A stretch of DNA of 64,000 nucleotides from Prostheceraeus crozeri (Eukaryota > Platyhelminthes > Polycladida > Euryleptidae): contig CAJQUW010008653.1 of NCBI GenBank assembly GCA_907163375.1, positions 372,001-436,000 on the forward strand. The letters are read 5' to 3'. Under the pieces are notes generated by a model. The model worked only from the letters and a program-made list of their open reading frames with translations, did not search any database and was not told the origin of the DNA. The first letter of the stretch is position 1, and the number at the start of each line of letters is the position of its first letter. The position numbers were made by a program, and so were the translations under genes. Positions 51,869-63,332 of this stretch are shown in pieces.

Positions 51869-53584
51869 TTAGCACAAACTACGAATTTGGCGGTGTCATG
51901 TAGCTTCCTCCGCAGTTGATGGCATTTCTACAGTGAGTCATAAGTCTACTTCACGTCGAAATCTGATTTCATCGACACTGTTCAGAACATGAATAACTTC
52001 ATTTTCCACTTCAACAGCTGATTGAACCATGTAACTCCTAATTCCTTTTTCAGTTTCTCGTTCACCCAACGATCCAAAAGGGATTTGTTGAGCACGGAGA
52101 TTGGCGAATCATCGTAACTTGTCATCGACGGAAAAAATCGGGTACTTCAGTCTTCATCAGCCAGTGAAAGTCTTGTCATGAACCTCGTCATGCTGCCACT
52201 GAAGGGTCTTCAATAAAACTGGTTGAGAACGTAAGCATCTCCATTCGCTTCCGGTAGATCGCACAAATTCCGTGCGGGTATCACCATCGATAGTTTTCCT
52301 TTTGTTAATAGCCCTCACACTGAAATGCTTGTTGGCGGTAAGAGCAATCATTGCCAGTCTTTCTTGGCGTGAGACGGGAGGCCGTCACCTGAGGTCGCGC
52401 AGAATGGCGTGTTGTTGCAAACTCTGTCAGTTGGTCGAGTTTGTTGATATTCAAAACGCATCCATGTTTCATCCACTGTATAGAGTTTACAAAGATCTTC
52501 AGCAAAATTCGTTTAAGTACAAAGAAGACTAGTTTTACAATCAACTCTGGATCTCTTCTGTTGATCATTCAGTGGCATGGGGACCCATTATAACATGAGA
52601 TGACGTTGTGCATTTCAAGCTTCTCACTCAGTATGCGCCTGATGGTGGTTTTCGGGATGGATGTTTCTTCCTCGATATCTCGTGTAGTCAAGGAAGATTT
52701 CTTATTGACAATCTCGCAAACGCTCGGTAGTTATTGACCCCCAGAAGCATAGCCTTCACTTGTTTCTGCCAAAATCGTGCGGGCAACGGTGGAGTAACCG
52801 GGACAGTCATGCGGCCGACCTTCAAGGAGTGCTTCCTGAGTTTCTCGAGCTGATCTTCTTTTCTCCATTCAGTAGAACAGTACCATGATGTAGAAACGAA
52901 AACGCACTTTTTTTCGTTGTGAAACGTATACTCCAGGATGAGCAACGTAAGTTCAAAATTCAATCATTAATTAAGTTGTTAGGCAATGTTTCTTGCTCTT
53001 GTCATCACCAGATACCACTGATTTAAATTTCCTGTGAAATTGTATTAGAATTATTGAACTGCGGACAAGCTTTCAATGCATGGGATCTTAATTGCTGGTG
53101 ATAATTATAATTCGTTGCAGGTGGAAATTTTGATACTTTATGGATAGCTATAAAATAGTGTTAACACATCAATGATTCAAAATTTTTTCGTTCTTAAGGA
53201 GCACATGAACTAGAATTTCTGTGGCTAAAATTTCTAGAGAGTTGAATGAAATTTCTCTGAGATATATTATGCTTTATAATGAATTTATGGAACATGTTCA
53301 ACTAATTTTATTGACATATCGAGTCTTGGAAATTATGGAAGTTGTCGTACCGGCAGACTACATGAGATTCTTTCGACAGCTATATTTTTTGAAGTTCAAG
53401 TTTTCAAGTTATAGATTTATGCAAGTTATAGTTTAGGATGAGTATGGATAGGTGGGATCCACAAGGCCACGTCGACTTCAAATTGCCACCATCTCATCAT
53501 GTGGTTTAAGCATAAATTAATTAAGAATGAAAATGAGCTTTGGGTAATTAGTTTACAGAATTTATTTAGGGTTGGTTTAGAAGA
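51869..53584 (-). repeat. 1.72-kb repeat, right copy (inverted)
   Basis: Reverse complement of 13,646-15,365. It holds the mariner-like transposase remnant and one terminal repeat (53,098-53,290), but the other terminal repeat is missing since the homology stops at 51,869 inside the element. Confidence 0.9.
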
Positions 53585-55392
53585 CATTTTTGGTTGCTTT
53601 ATGGTTGGATCTTAGGTTTTGTTCAGAATTTATCTCAGTAGCTTATCTCGTGGATATTTTTTTGAGCGGTTGTTTTATAAGGCGGAGTTGTAATATGCTT
53701 ACGCAGCATATAAAACTCATCAAAGCTCTGCCGACAAAATAGTTAACATTTTTTTAGTATAGTTAACATTTTTTTAGTAACGTGAAAAATTATAGAATCA
53801 ATAAAGACTTGATTTTAAGTGTGCCTGATGAGACATCTGCTTCCTTGAAAGGTCGAGGCCTCTCCAAAAACAGATGCGGAAAGTATGTACATGTAGGCTT
53901 AACAGACACACAAAAGAAATAAATAATTACAAATACTATTCATCAGAAAAATATCACATAATGTACTATGCGCAAGCTTGAGCTCATTTTCATGCTTCAT
54001 ATTGCCATTCAAGATAGGCCTACTAACCTACTGTACTACTTTGCGATCACATCATCATGATCATCATATAGGCACGCCTAATAGGCACCATAGCAATTGC
54101 ATCTAATCCAATGTATCAAAACAGAATGCAATAGATATATTTCAATTCTCAATCAAAACATAAGAAAAAATCCGCTACAAGAGATGCATGAGCTAATAAA
54201 TACAAATCATACCAAGAATAGTCTACATTGTAGGCCTAGTAAATGACCGAAAAATTACAAAATGCAGCTCAAGTGATTGACAAGATCTATATCAATTAAG
54301 TGCAGCATGAAAAAGATATTCACAGGGTATTTTAATTATTATAACTTTTGTTGCGTTCTTTATTAAATTTCAATGGAGATTTGATAAAAGTAGCTGTATC
54401 TAGGTCTAGGCCTACTTGCATGCTTGAAGAGATTTCTATGGTCTAGACTTGATACAGGCTATGTGAGACGTTTTAAAGAATATCGACTTTTATATAAATA
54501 GTTGAATGTATTGTATTAAATAAATTAGGTAGCCTACCTTAAAAGTCGAATGCCACAACATAAGATACTCGCATAGTTTAGTACTCAATTGCCATGACAG
54601 TTTCTGATCTCTCCTGTGCTTTCGGTTATACTCAACTCGTGATACCATTCTCAGACTCTGATACCTCATTTAGATCATCTGTAAAAAATCTTCAGAATCG
54701 GTACCGGAGTTTGTGATCAATAATCCGATTCCTTCTTTTGTCACTTTCTCCTTTGAAAGAAGCCACTCGTTGATTCAAAGATAAAAAGAGGTAAAGCTTG
54801 AATATTGCACAGGAACTGTTTGCAAGGTGTAGATGTAGAAACGGGGCAATCGGTGCCTTACTTTTCCCATCGCTACACTTCTAAGACATTTGCGTTGCTG
54901 GTACACCAAGTATCTTCCACGGATATCATGTCGAGCAGTGTAGATTAAATCGTGACTTAAATTTCCATCATTACATCGACGCTGAGAATCATAATATCAA
55001 CGGCGTTGATATGATGACACTTTGTGGTATTTTTGAAGCATAGACTACAGTTAAAAGATCAAATGAAAAATCCAATTATGCCATTATGAAAGTCTTAGGG
55101 CAGACTATTTATCATGAAAATATTAGATCCATTGAGCATTTCTTCTGGTTAGGAGATCACAATAAGTAGCCGTCGATGTGATAACGAATTGTGGTCACCA
55201 TTTTAGAAAAAATGTTGCGAAAATGATACAATTTCAATGAACATTAGTTAAGCGACTTTTGAGAATCAATTAAGACCAGTTAAGCATTCTACAAGTAAAG
55301 TTTCGTCTGAATTGATGTAGCCAATCCAAATTTGGAGGCGTCGATGTGATGACAAAAACGTCGTCGATGTGTTAAAGGGAAAAGTTGTGGAC
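53585..55392. other. No gene seen between repeat and element 2B
   Basis: 1.8 kb of non-coding DNA rich in TAGGCCTA-type palindromes (54,015; 54,231; 54,407) and one 20-bp tandem duplication (AGTTAACATTTTTTTAGTA, 53,741-53,779). Confidence 0.5.
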
Positions 55393-55398
55393 AGCTAC

Positions 55399-55660
55399 AG
55401 TAGTAAGTAAAACTCCACCACTGGACCGCGCAAGATGGCTGCCGTCGCTGACGTCCCCCCCTCCTGTCAGTCGAGTCGGTCGTGGTGAGCCGCCGTGTTG
55501 CTTCGAGTCTGACGTCCCCCCCCCTCTGGCCGGCCGACGTAGCGCGAGGTGGTGTGTGCTGCGCTCTCCAGGTTGGCGTGGTGTGCCGGCCAGGTTGGCG
55601 TGGTGTGCCGGCCAGGTTGGGAGGGTGGAATGTCGTAGCTCACCTTAAAAAATTCTAAGT
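55399..55660 (+). repeat. Terminal repeat of element 2B, short form
   Basis: Same 50-bp tip and GC-rich segment as the 2A repeats, but only about one 61-bp unit and none of the nested duplication. It joins directly to sequence equivalent to 45,505 of 2A. Confidence 0.85.
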
Positions 55661-56062
55661 GTCAGAGTGACTTTGTATGGACAAAATTTTGAAAATTTTC
55701 CAAAGTGTGGCATTTCGACCTGGAACCTTCACCAAAACATTTTTCATCAAATTTCTCCAAACGAGGGGGGAGAGGGGTCAGTGAAATTTGATGAAAAATG
55801 TTTTGGTAAAGGTCCCAGGTCGAAATTCGGACGTTCTAAATTTTTCAAAATTTTCACCACACTGGAACTCCCACACTTAGGAATTTTTTCACTTGTGGCA
55901 TGTTACATGGACATGTGCTGACGCACCGACTTCCGTGGTCATACGAGAATGGTTCAGGTGTCATATGATAGAGAATGACAAGACGAACCGTTTGCAACAA
56001 ACCGCATGTCGCTACAATGAATAGTTTCGAAGATAGAGCCATTTTAAGTTTTCTTCCGAGCA

Positions 56063-56674
56063 TATATAAACCCCCGACAACGTAAGTCTCATCACTTCAT
56101 CGAAAGACGAGGTAAGCGACGGTCGTCGCTCTGAGCTCCCGATATCGGGTGTTTCAAAGGACTCTATCTTTTGAAGTAGGCAAGCTATCTTCTTACTTCA
56201 AAGTTTGTGTGATAGAGTTTGATAGTGTCTGTACTACTAATAAATTTTTTTAAAAGTAGTATGAGTAGCAAAATGCGGAATTTTTTAAAAATTCTTAATT
56301 TTCAGTTTTTTCAAAGTTTTAACATGTAGACTAAGGTTTTCAAGTATGCTGAGTTCAAATCTGCTATCAGATTTGAAATTTGACTAAGTCTAAGGCAGCT
56401 TTGAGGGGTTAGATCCCAGCTACTGATCACTACCTTTGACTCGGCGTTGCTGTTACCACTTCGGGGCAGTGACAATGATGTCTTCAGCTGTAAAGAGCGG
56501 GTATCGGGGAAGATCTCTCACTTCCCTAGTGATCAGTACAAGGCCTTCGGGCTGCCGACGGGATCGAGTGCCACTCACTACACTCAAATCTATCATTCCT
56601 CACTAAGTGTAATGCTTTAGGAATATGACTGTACTACATGATTCCAAACTTATACAAATTTCATTATCTTACAG
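56063..56674 (+). promoter_or_regulatory. TATA box and 5'-UTR intron of the 2B coiled-coil gene
   Basis: TATATAAA at 56063-56070; splice donor GAG/GTAAGC at 56111/56112; acceptor TTATCTTACAG ending at 56674; ATG at 56694. The implied intron (56112-56674, 563 bp) lies wholly in the leader. Confidence 0.55.
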
Positions 56675-56693
56675 TTAACAAGAAATCTCAGGC

Positions 56694-57779
56694 ATGGCAA
56701 ATGACAAGAACCGTAAATTTCATGTCAAAATGTGTGCATGTGGGCGAATAAATCGCAGTGCGGACGTCAAAGCGCATGTGAAGAAGGCGGGCACTGACCA
56801 CATGATTATCCTGAATAAGGTTGCGTGTGTAAAGTGTAGAGTGTTGAAGGGTGATGAGGATAAGGCGCGATTTTACAGAGTGCATGCAGATTGCAGTGGA
56901 GGTTTGGTGAATGACCTGAGATTCACGCAGTTGATTGTTGAAGAGAGGGAGCGAATAATGGCGATAGAGCGAGACGGCAAGGCTGAGAATGTTGTTGAGA
57001 ATGTTGTTGTGAATGATGAGTTGGCGAAAGCAGTCGCTTCGTTGGAGGCTGAGATTGAGCGAAAGAGAGTGCTTGAGAGTGATGATGAGGATGATGTGGA
57101 TTTAGATAGGGAGCGTGTGAGGAAGTTGAGCTCTTCTTCCTCGGAGGTCTCCAACATAGTTGTTGAGGACCCCCCGCAGAGCTCATCTTCCCCAAAAGTG
57201 AAGAGTGGTGGGATTCGTGTGCAGTCGGCGAGGTGGTTGAAGGATGAAGAGAAGAAGCATGTGTCGCAGCAGATGGCGCATGATTTGTTGATAAATAAGT
57301 ATGAGAGTTTGAAGAAGGTGAAGGATGAAGTCGTGAATGAGTTAGATACGTTGAAAAAGAAGGAACTGAAGTCGAAGGAGATAGCGGATGAGAATATTCG
57401 AATGAGGCGCAGTGTGACTGATTTGAAGAATAAGACGCGAGAGTTGGAAGAGAAGAATGATGACTGTGAGAAGAGTGCGAGTGCTGCAGAGAGAAGAATG
57501 AGAGATGCAGAAGCGAAGTTTGAGGAGATGATGAAGGAGATGAGTGTGTTGAGAGCGAGGAATATTGAGTTGGAGAGGAATGTGGCTCGGCGGGGTGATG
57601 AGAGACAGGCGTTTGAGAAGTTGGAGCGCATGAGGGATGAGTGGAATCGTGTGAATGAGGATAGGTTGTTTAAGTTTCACATCCCTATTCGGGATAATCA
57701 TTTGGACGGTGAAGTCCTCGTCAACCGTAGTCTCGAAGAGTCAATCATTTGCTACAATGGCCATCCGACCAAGAAATGA
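56694..57779 (+). CDS. Zinc-finger/coiled-coil accessory protein, 2B copy
   Basis: 361 aa from ATG 56694. KMCACGRINRSADVKAHVKK...VACVKCRVLKG...HADC is a Cys/His cluster for one or two zincs (residues ~12-70). Then an acidic Ser-rich linker, a long coiled coil (~190-300) and FKFHIPIRDNHLDGEVLVNR. The TGA at 57777 replaces a Cys codon of 2A; the homologous text goes on ~30 codons to KRARLPKDG, so this copy is slightly shortened. Opposite long frames are shadows. Possibly a DNA-binding or scaffolding accessory; unknown family. Confidence 0.7.
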   Translation: MANDKNRKFHVKMCACGRINRSADVKAHVKKAGTDHMIILNKVACVKCRVLKGDEDKARFYRVHADCSGGLVNDLRFTQLIVEERERIMAIERDGKAENVVENVVVNDELAKAVASLEAEIERKRVLESDDEDDVDLDRERVRKLSSSSSEVSNIVVEDPPQSSSSPKVKSGGIRVQSARWLKDEEKKHVSQQMAHDLLINKYESLKKVKDEVVNELDTLKKKELKSKEIADENIRMRRSVTDLKNKTRELEEKNDDCEKSASAAERRMRDAEAKFEEMMKEMSVLRARNIELERNVARRGDERQAFEKLERMRDEWNRVNEDRLFKFHIPIRDNHLDGEVLVNRSLEESIICYNGHPTKK

Positions 57780-57957
57780 CTGCATGCCACACTGAGAATG
57801 CCCGGCCATCTCCATAAATTTTCTGTTAGGAAGCGTGCGAGACTACCCAAGGATGGCTAACTTGGTAAGTGAAAAGCAAATAAGATAGTATATCCTATTC
57901 TAATACATATCATTTTCATTGCAGATCTTTTACCCGCCTTCACCACCCCATCACGTT

Positions 57958-58126
57958 ACTCCCGAGAAGAAACCATCGGCCCTCTTAAGGGCCACCTAGG
58001 GGCAAGACATGATAGAACCTCCACGCGGTTTGCCCTGGGCAGTCTTCGGACTGGCGAATACTATCATTAAGTTGAATCTGCTATCAGTCAACTTGAACGT
58101 TGCGTCGCGTTAGAGGGGTATATAAA
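57958..58126 (+). promoter_or_regulatory. Promoter module copy C' with TATA box (2B)
   Basis: Same ~143-bp module as 43035-43178, followed by TATATAAA at 58119-58126. Confidence 0.6.
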
Positions 58127-58157
58127 CCATTACCTCTCATTTCATTTCATTTCAATC

Positions 58158-58424
58158 TTGCAGACGCCGAACAGTGAAGTCAGCTCTCCTCGCGGACCGC
58201 AGTTAAGGCCGCGAAATTTATTTGATGAATTTGTTAGGCTAGAGGAGCAAGACAGAGTCCCCAGCAATCTTGCTCGGATTGGCAATCCGATGACAGCAAG
58301 TGTTGTCAATCCAACGGAATGGCGCTACATTCCACTTTTCAGCCACATACCAATTAGCGTGGAAGTCGACACTGCTACCAAGGAGAGAGTCAAAGACTCT
58401 CTCTGCAGAATCGGTAGGTTGTAA
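58158..58424 (+). CDS. Small right-arm protein, start unclear (2B copy)
   Basis: 88 codons, open in both copies, with changes spread over the protein (e.g. EEFARLEEQDRV/DEFVRLEEQDRV, SHVPVSVEVD/SHIPISVEVD) that are mostly conservative. Preceded by TTCAATCTTGCAG, a splice-acceptor-like sequence, not by ATG. Confidence 0.45.
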   Translation: MQTPNSEVSSPRGPQLRPRNLFDEFVRLEEQDRVPSNLARIGNPMTASVVNPTEWRYIPLFSHIPISVEVDTATKERVKDSLCRIGRL

Positions 58425-58434
58425 GAAGACGACT

Positions 58435-58647
58435 CCCGAGAACGAACCACCGGCTCTCTTAAGGGCCACCATGGGGCAAGATTTGATAGAACCTCCTCGC
58501 GGTTTGCCCTGGGCAGTCTTCAGACTGGCGAATACTATCATTAAGTTGAATCTGCTATCAGTCAACTTGAACGTTATGCAGTCGATTGCCATCCCTGAAG
58601 CATTCTGATTCGCTGTTGAGCAATTCATTGTTGAAAACCCTATATAA
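58435..58647 (+). promoter_or_regulatory. Promoter module copy B' with TATA box (2B)
   Basis: Module from 58435, then GCAGTCGATTGCCATCCCTG and TATATAA at 58641-58647, 42 bp before the ATG at 58689. Confidence 0.65.
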
Positions 58648-58688
58648 GCCAGAAGATTGTAGCGCTTCTCATTCAATTTTAAGTCACG

Positions 58689-58955
58689 ATGGAAGCAACA
58701 TCTGCTAGTACCATTCCCGACTTCATCATCCTCGACGAGTGGGATGAAGACAACGCCATTCACGACTTCATCATCCTCGAAGAGTGGGATGAAGAGGATG
58801 AGAAGAAGGGGAAGATCAAGATCGTTTGGACGGATGAGGTGTGGACTCCTAATACCACTCGCATCCGAAAGGTGCCAGATGCACCAGCACGACCTGGGCG
58901 GTATAGGGTATATGAGAACCTAACCGTCATACCTATTGACTATTCAAGCCAATAG
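58689..58955 (+). CDS. Small acidic right-arm protein (MEATSAST type, 2B copy)
   Basis: 88 aa. The acidic motif occurs twice (FIILDEWDEDNAIHD, FIILEEWDEEDEKKG) where 2A has diverged; length differs by whole codons, which supports coding. Basic C-terminus WTPNTTRIRKVPDAPARPGR. Followed by the start of module A', which is cut by piggyBac 41 bp after the stop codon. Confidence 0.6.
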   Translation: MEATSASTIPDFIILDEWDEDNAIHDFIILEEWDEEDEKKGKIKIVWTDEVWTPNTTRIRKVPDAPARPGRYRVYENLTVIPIDYSSQ

Positions 58956-59606
58956 TCAAATTCACACCCCGAGAACGAACCATCGGCTCTCTTAACCCTA
59001 TAACTACTGAGAAAAAAAGTAGCGTTACTTACGGTGGGGTCGCTTGCGACCCCAATCACAAAATTCCAGAATTATCTGATTGATATATTGTAATGACCTT
59101 GAATTGCTTTATACATTATCAAACAATTGAAATAAGTCATAGGGGAATCATTTAGTTCAAGTATTGGGTCAACATAATTGGCATAAACCTTCAGAATTTA
59201 GGGCTATACCTTATATGTATGCCTAATAGGCCTACATATGGCCTTCTCTTCTTCGATGCAGTGCTAGGCAATTGAAAGACCAGCTATTACACTGATAGTT
59301 GACAAAGACATTGCAGCACCGAGTTCAGTGTAAGTAACTATCTTGTCGTCTACATGTGTGTTCTTCTATACAAAGCTTATTCTGAAGGGGGAGTGAAGCG
59401 CTGTTCTAACGGGGACGCTATTATCAATAACTAACTCACTGTCGATGACACTGCATTCACGCCGATAATTCCTGTAGGCGTAGACTTCATTGCTTTCCCA
59501 CGAGGTGAGCTTGATTGTCATTGGTTGATACTTGAAGCAATCACGTCCTTGGAATAAATTGGTTCGTCTCATGCATGTGTCATCATTCAGATGAGTAACC
59601 TATGTC

Positions 59607-61314
59607 ATGGCCACTGGCAGGGAACGTCGACAGGCTGCGATTTCGGCGACCAATTTACTATTTGGAGAACTTCATGAAGAAGAGGATATCATCAGCGATG
59701 ACACCTCTGACTCCGAAGAAATTGACAATGTTGTATCTAATGCCGAAAGTAATGACTCTTCACACATGAGTAGCGACGACGAAAACATAGCCCCTCTGCG
59801 ACAGCGAATAGGCCTACAGCAACGTGATATTACTGATTCCGCTTCTCGTCTTGACAGCTTCAAGTCACCGGATGGGAAAGTGTGGTCTCCACACCCGATC
59901 ACGTACAATCGCGGCCGTCGTCCACTATCGAACATCGTAAGAGACGTAAGCGGACCCTCTCGTCAGGTTAGGGAGGCGGCTTCCTCTCCAAGTGCTACAT
60001 TCATGAGCTTCGTTACACCTGAGATAATTGACATTGTCGAAAAATTTACAAATACTGAAGGACACCGTGTATATGATGACTGGATTGATACCACCGCAAT
60101 GGAAATAAGGACTTATCTCGGACTGATCTTTATTGCTGGGGTCCACACGAACCCATCGAGGACGACACGAACCCATCGCTCATCTGTGGAATCTGGAAGA
60201 CGGCCGTTCGATATTTCGACAGGCTATGGCGCGTGACCGCTTCCAACATTTGACGCGTGTGCTGCGCTTTGATGACAAAGAAACCAGACAGGAGCGACGT
60301 GTACGAGAAGATGGCTCCAATTCGCGAGGTGACTGAAAAAATTGCAAGCAGATGTCGCAACAATTTCAAACCTGGATTTCAGTGTTGTGTAGACGAACAA
60401 CTTGTTGTGTATCGTGGACGCTGTCCTTTCCGTGTCTACATACCTAGTAAGCCAGGTAAATATGGCTCGAAAGTTTGGGCCTGCTGCGACGTGGATACGT
60501 CTTATGTTTGTAATTTTGAACTATATACTGGGAAGATTGGCCGAAGTCCGGAAGTTGGACAAGCTACTCGCGTAGCTTTGGATATCACATCGTCATTACA
60601 AGGTTCGGGAAGAGGGTGCACAGCGGACACTTTTTTCTCCTCGAAAGCTTTGGCCGAATCCTAAGCGCGAAATGTGACTTATTGTGGCACAGTGAGAAAG
60701 AACAGGAGGTTTCTCCCTCGATTATCTCTGACGTGCAAGGAAGAGAAATCAATTTTTCTGTTTTCGCGTACACCAAAGACTTGACTCTTGTTTCTTATGT
60801 TCCTAAGAAGCAGAAGAATGTGATTTTGATGTCATCACAGCATCATGATGGTCGGATCAGTGAAAGAAGAGACAAGAACCCGGAGATCATTATCCACTAC
60901 AATAGAACAAAAGGAGCTGTGGACACGGCCGATCAACTCCTGAGAACATACTCTTGTCAGCGCAAATCTCGCCGTTGGCCGATGATATTTTTTCACCATC
61001 TAATCGACATCACCGCATTGAACGCGTATATCATCTTCTTCATGGTCAATCCTGATCTGCTTTCCGGCAAGTCTCAAAAGCGACGCCTTTTCCTGGAGCA
61101 GTTAGGAAAGGAACTCATTTCAGACGCTGTGAATTCCAAAATCCCTGAGCGGCCATTACAGCATGTGCGCGAGAGAGATCAGCGAGATGTTATCCGACAG
61201 ACAAACATGAATCGGAAAAGAGCTCGTTGTTCATTATGTCATGAGCAGATGACCGAAAGACAAGTGAAAGATGTAGTACTTGCAACACTCCAATTTCCAA
61301 ACAAAAACACCTAA
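59607..61314 (+). pseudogene. piggyBac transposase, frameshifted
   Basis: ATG 59607. Acidic N-terminus, then the transposase domain in pieces: ATFMSFVTPEIIDIVEKFTN (frame 1), RQAMARDRFQHLTRVLRFDD (next frame, ~60,190-60,290), CCVDEQLVVYRGRCPFRVYI and the ADTFFSS block (third frame, ~60,380-60,660), and GAVDTADQLLRTYSCQRKSR with a short C-x2-C end (60,616-61,314). The three catalytic Asp blocks (DEQ, ADTFF, VDTAD) are all recognisable but lie in different frames after three frameshifts. ~560 codons in total. Inactive. Confidence 0.85.
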
Positions 61315-61967
61315 AGATTGTATGTACATCTTGTCAATGATCTGTTAGTGTCTGTCTCATTTTTACCATGTTCTGCATCGTAACGCGCCGTATTGATCTT
61401 TATGAATTATGAAACTTCTTTGTTTATTCTTATCGCTATGACAGGAAAACACATATTCTGTATCCACTTCACATGTCGATTTATGGCTTCTAAATTTATG
61501 TCAATGCAATTCTCATTTACAGATACATGTGCATTCCTGGATGAGCCATACCTATGTGCAGATGAAAATAAGTATGCCTATAATACTTCACAGCTAACAG
61601 TGTAGGCCTATTCAGCAATTGTTTACCTTTGATAATAAAACAAATTAACAGTAGATAATGTTTATTGAGTCATTTTTCTATACAGCCATGGATTTACGAA
61701 AGGAATTCATGTTCATAATATACGCAACAACATTAAATATCAGTGGGGTCGCCAGCGACCCCAGGCGTAAGTAACGTTTGAATATTTTTAAGTCACTGCT
61801 ACTTTTTTGTGAAAGGGGGTATAAGTAAACGGTATCGTCCAGACACAGTTAATACGCCAACTTAAAAATACACGGTTGAAATAATCAGCAAAAAATAGTT
61901 TTTGGACTTGAAAAATACGATGAAAGGAAGCTTTGGGGTCGCTAGCGACCCCACCGTAGTTACAGGG
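61315..61967. other. 3' part of piggyBac, non-coding
   Basis: About 650 bp with no convincing gene; holds AATAAA-like sites, one TAGGCCTA and two of the GGGGTCGC palindromes. Confidence 0.5.
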
Positions 61968-61978
61968 TTAAGGGCCAC

Positions 61979-62311
61979 CTAGGGGCAAGACATGATAGAA
62001 CCTCCACGCGGTTTGCCCTGGGCAGTCTTCAGACTGGCGAATACTATCATTAAGTTGAATCTGCTATCAGGCAACTTGAACGTTGCAAATGAAGTTCGGT
62101 GTAATACTTCCTTTCGACGGGCGTTCCTGTAAAGGGCGGCGGTGAAACCCGTAGCTATGTATACCGCAAGGGACATTCGGCAATTGTCAATCTTGTTAAA
62201 CCTCTCTGCGTCATGTTTGCAAGTGATTGCCTCTGTCTCAACGTAGTATGCATTCGCGCCAGGGCGACATTTAGCTAACTGTCGAAGGTTGCCTAAAACT
62301 TTCCATTGCAT
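61979..62311 (-). CDS. Candidate gene, 2B counterpart of 41,813-42,145
   Basis: 110 codons open, with few changes from 2A (QLPKC/QLAKC, KLTDS/KLPDS). As for the 2A copy this may be the 3' exon of a spliced gene or a chance frame through promoter module A'. Cut off from its neighbour by the piggyBac. Confidence 0.3.
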   Translation of the reverse strand: MQWKVLGNLRQLAKCRPGANAYYVETEAITCKHDAERFNKIDNCRMSLAVYIATGFTAALYRNARRKEVLHRTSFATFKLPDSRFNLMIVFASLKTAQGKPRGGSIMSCP

Positions 62312-62424
62312 ACGTTATGAGAACCATGAGTTCTACCTGTCTCTATCAATGAGACGAATTGATGAATGGAATGAAATGGGAGGACACTCACGCGCCACAC
62401 GCAACATAACACACTTCTCTCTTC

Positions 62425-62827
62425 CGTAGTCTAACAAGCTCTTTACACATGGATCGCAGTCGATTGCTATCCCTGTATCAGAAGTGTAAGCTATCTTAAT
62501 TTTATTTGACACTATTTCATCTACCATCATCGCCCATATGAAATGTTTTAAGATTTACAAGTTAGACTAAGCGTGCTACTATTTCCAAATGAAAAAGTAT
62601 ACATGGTTAAATCATCCACTTAAGCCCATCCGTAGTCTAACAAGCTCTTTACACATGGATCGCAGTCGATTGCTATCCCTGTATCAGAAGTGTAAGCCAT
62701 CTTAATTTTATTTAACACTATTTCATCTACCATCATCGCCCATATGAAATGTTTTAAGATTTACAAGTTAGACTAAGCGTGCTACTATTTCCAAATGAAA
62801 AAGTATACATGGTTAAATCATCCACTG
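62425..62827. repeat. ~205-bp tandem duplication, 2B copy
   Basis: Reverse complement of 41,299-41,701 with both units kept. Confidence 0.8.
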
Positions 62828-62883
62828 AAGCCCCATTCAAGTAAGTCAGTATGAAAGCAAAGATAATACGAAATAAAAATTTA

Positions 62884-63332
62884 TTATGGCATGTATTTCA
62901 AAAGGTCTTCATCGTCAATATCGTCCCAGAGTCTGACTTCACATAGATAACAAAAACAGTTCACTTGATTTAATCGTTCTTCCACTGCGAGCCTCACTTT
63001 GTCGATGTACTCCCACTCCGCCATAGTTCGTGGCTGGGAGTTAGGGGTGTACCATTCCCATAATTGGTGGAGGAATTTGGTGCTGGTGATCTCCATCACA
63101 TCGTCAGTATCGTACTGGAGATACTTCCACCTCACGCCTGTTAAGTCGGGACACTCCTCCTCACATACACTCTCTTCGTCGTCCGCTGGTAATGACAACT
63201 TTCTGATATTGTCCAGTCGGTACACCTTCTCTACCTCCCCTTCGTTGGAGCGTTTGGTGCAACGAGCGCCTTTGGTGTTGAGCATGGAGAAGAGAATTTT
63301 GTGTTTGGTGTTGTCGGAGGGCTTGTCATGTT
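62884..63332 (-). pseudogene. Small acidic right-arm protein, 2B copy, frameshifted
   Basis: Counterpart of 40794-41240. The ATG (63332) and the first part are kept, but a one-base deletion in the G run near 63,238 moves the frame; the downstream part (VYRLDNIRKLSL...) is otherwise unchanged. A recent break or an assembly error at a homopolymer. Confidence 0.65.

Larger units (their letters stand above)
58996..61967 (+). mobile_element. piggyBac-type DNA transposon (2,972 bp) inserted in element 2B
   Basis: Flanked by TTAA on both sides (58992-58995 and 61968-61971). Ends CCCTATAACTAC... and ...GTAGTTACAGGG form the inverted repeat. Subterminal palindromes GGGGTCGC-N2-GCGACCCC occur at ~59,036, ~61,744 and ~61,935, next to GTTACTTACG/CGTAAGTAACG, likely transposase sites. 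Removing it leaves the same sequence as 2A at 42,153. Confidence 0.93.

Noticed and set aside
59672-60369. Minus-strand ORFs over the piggyBac transposase
   Set aside because: Shadows of the transposase frames.
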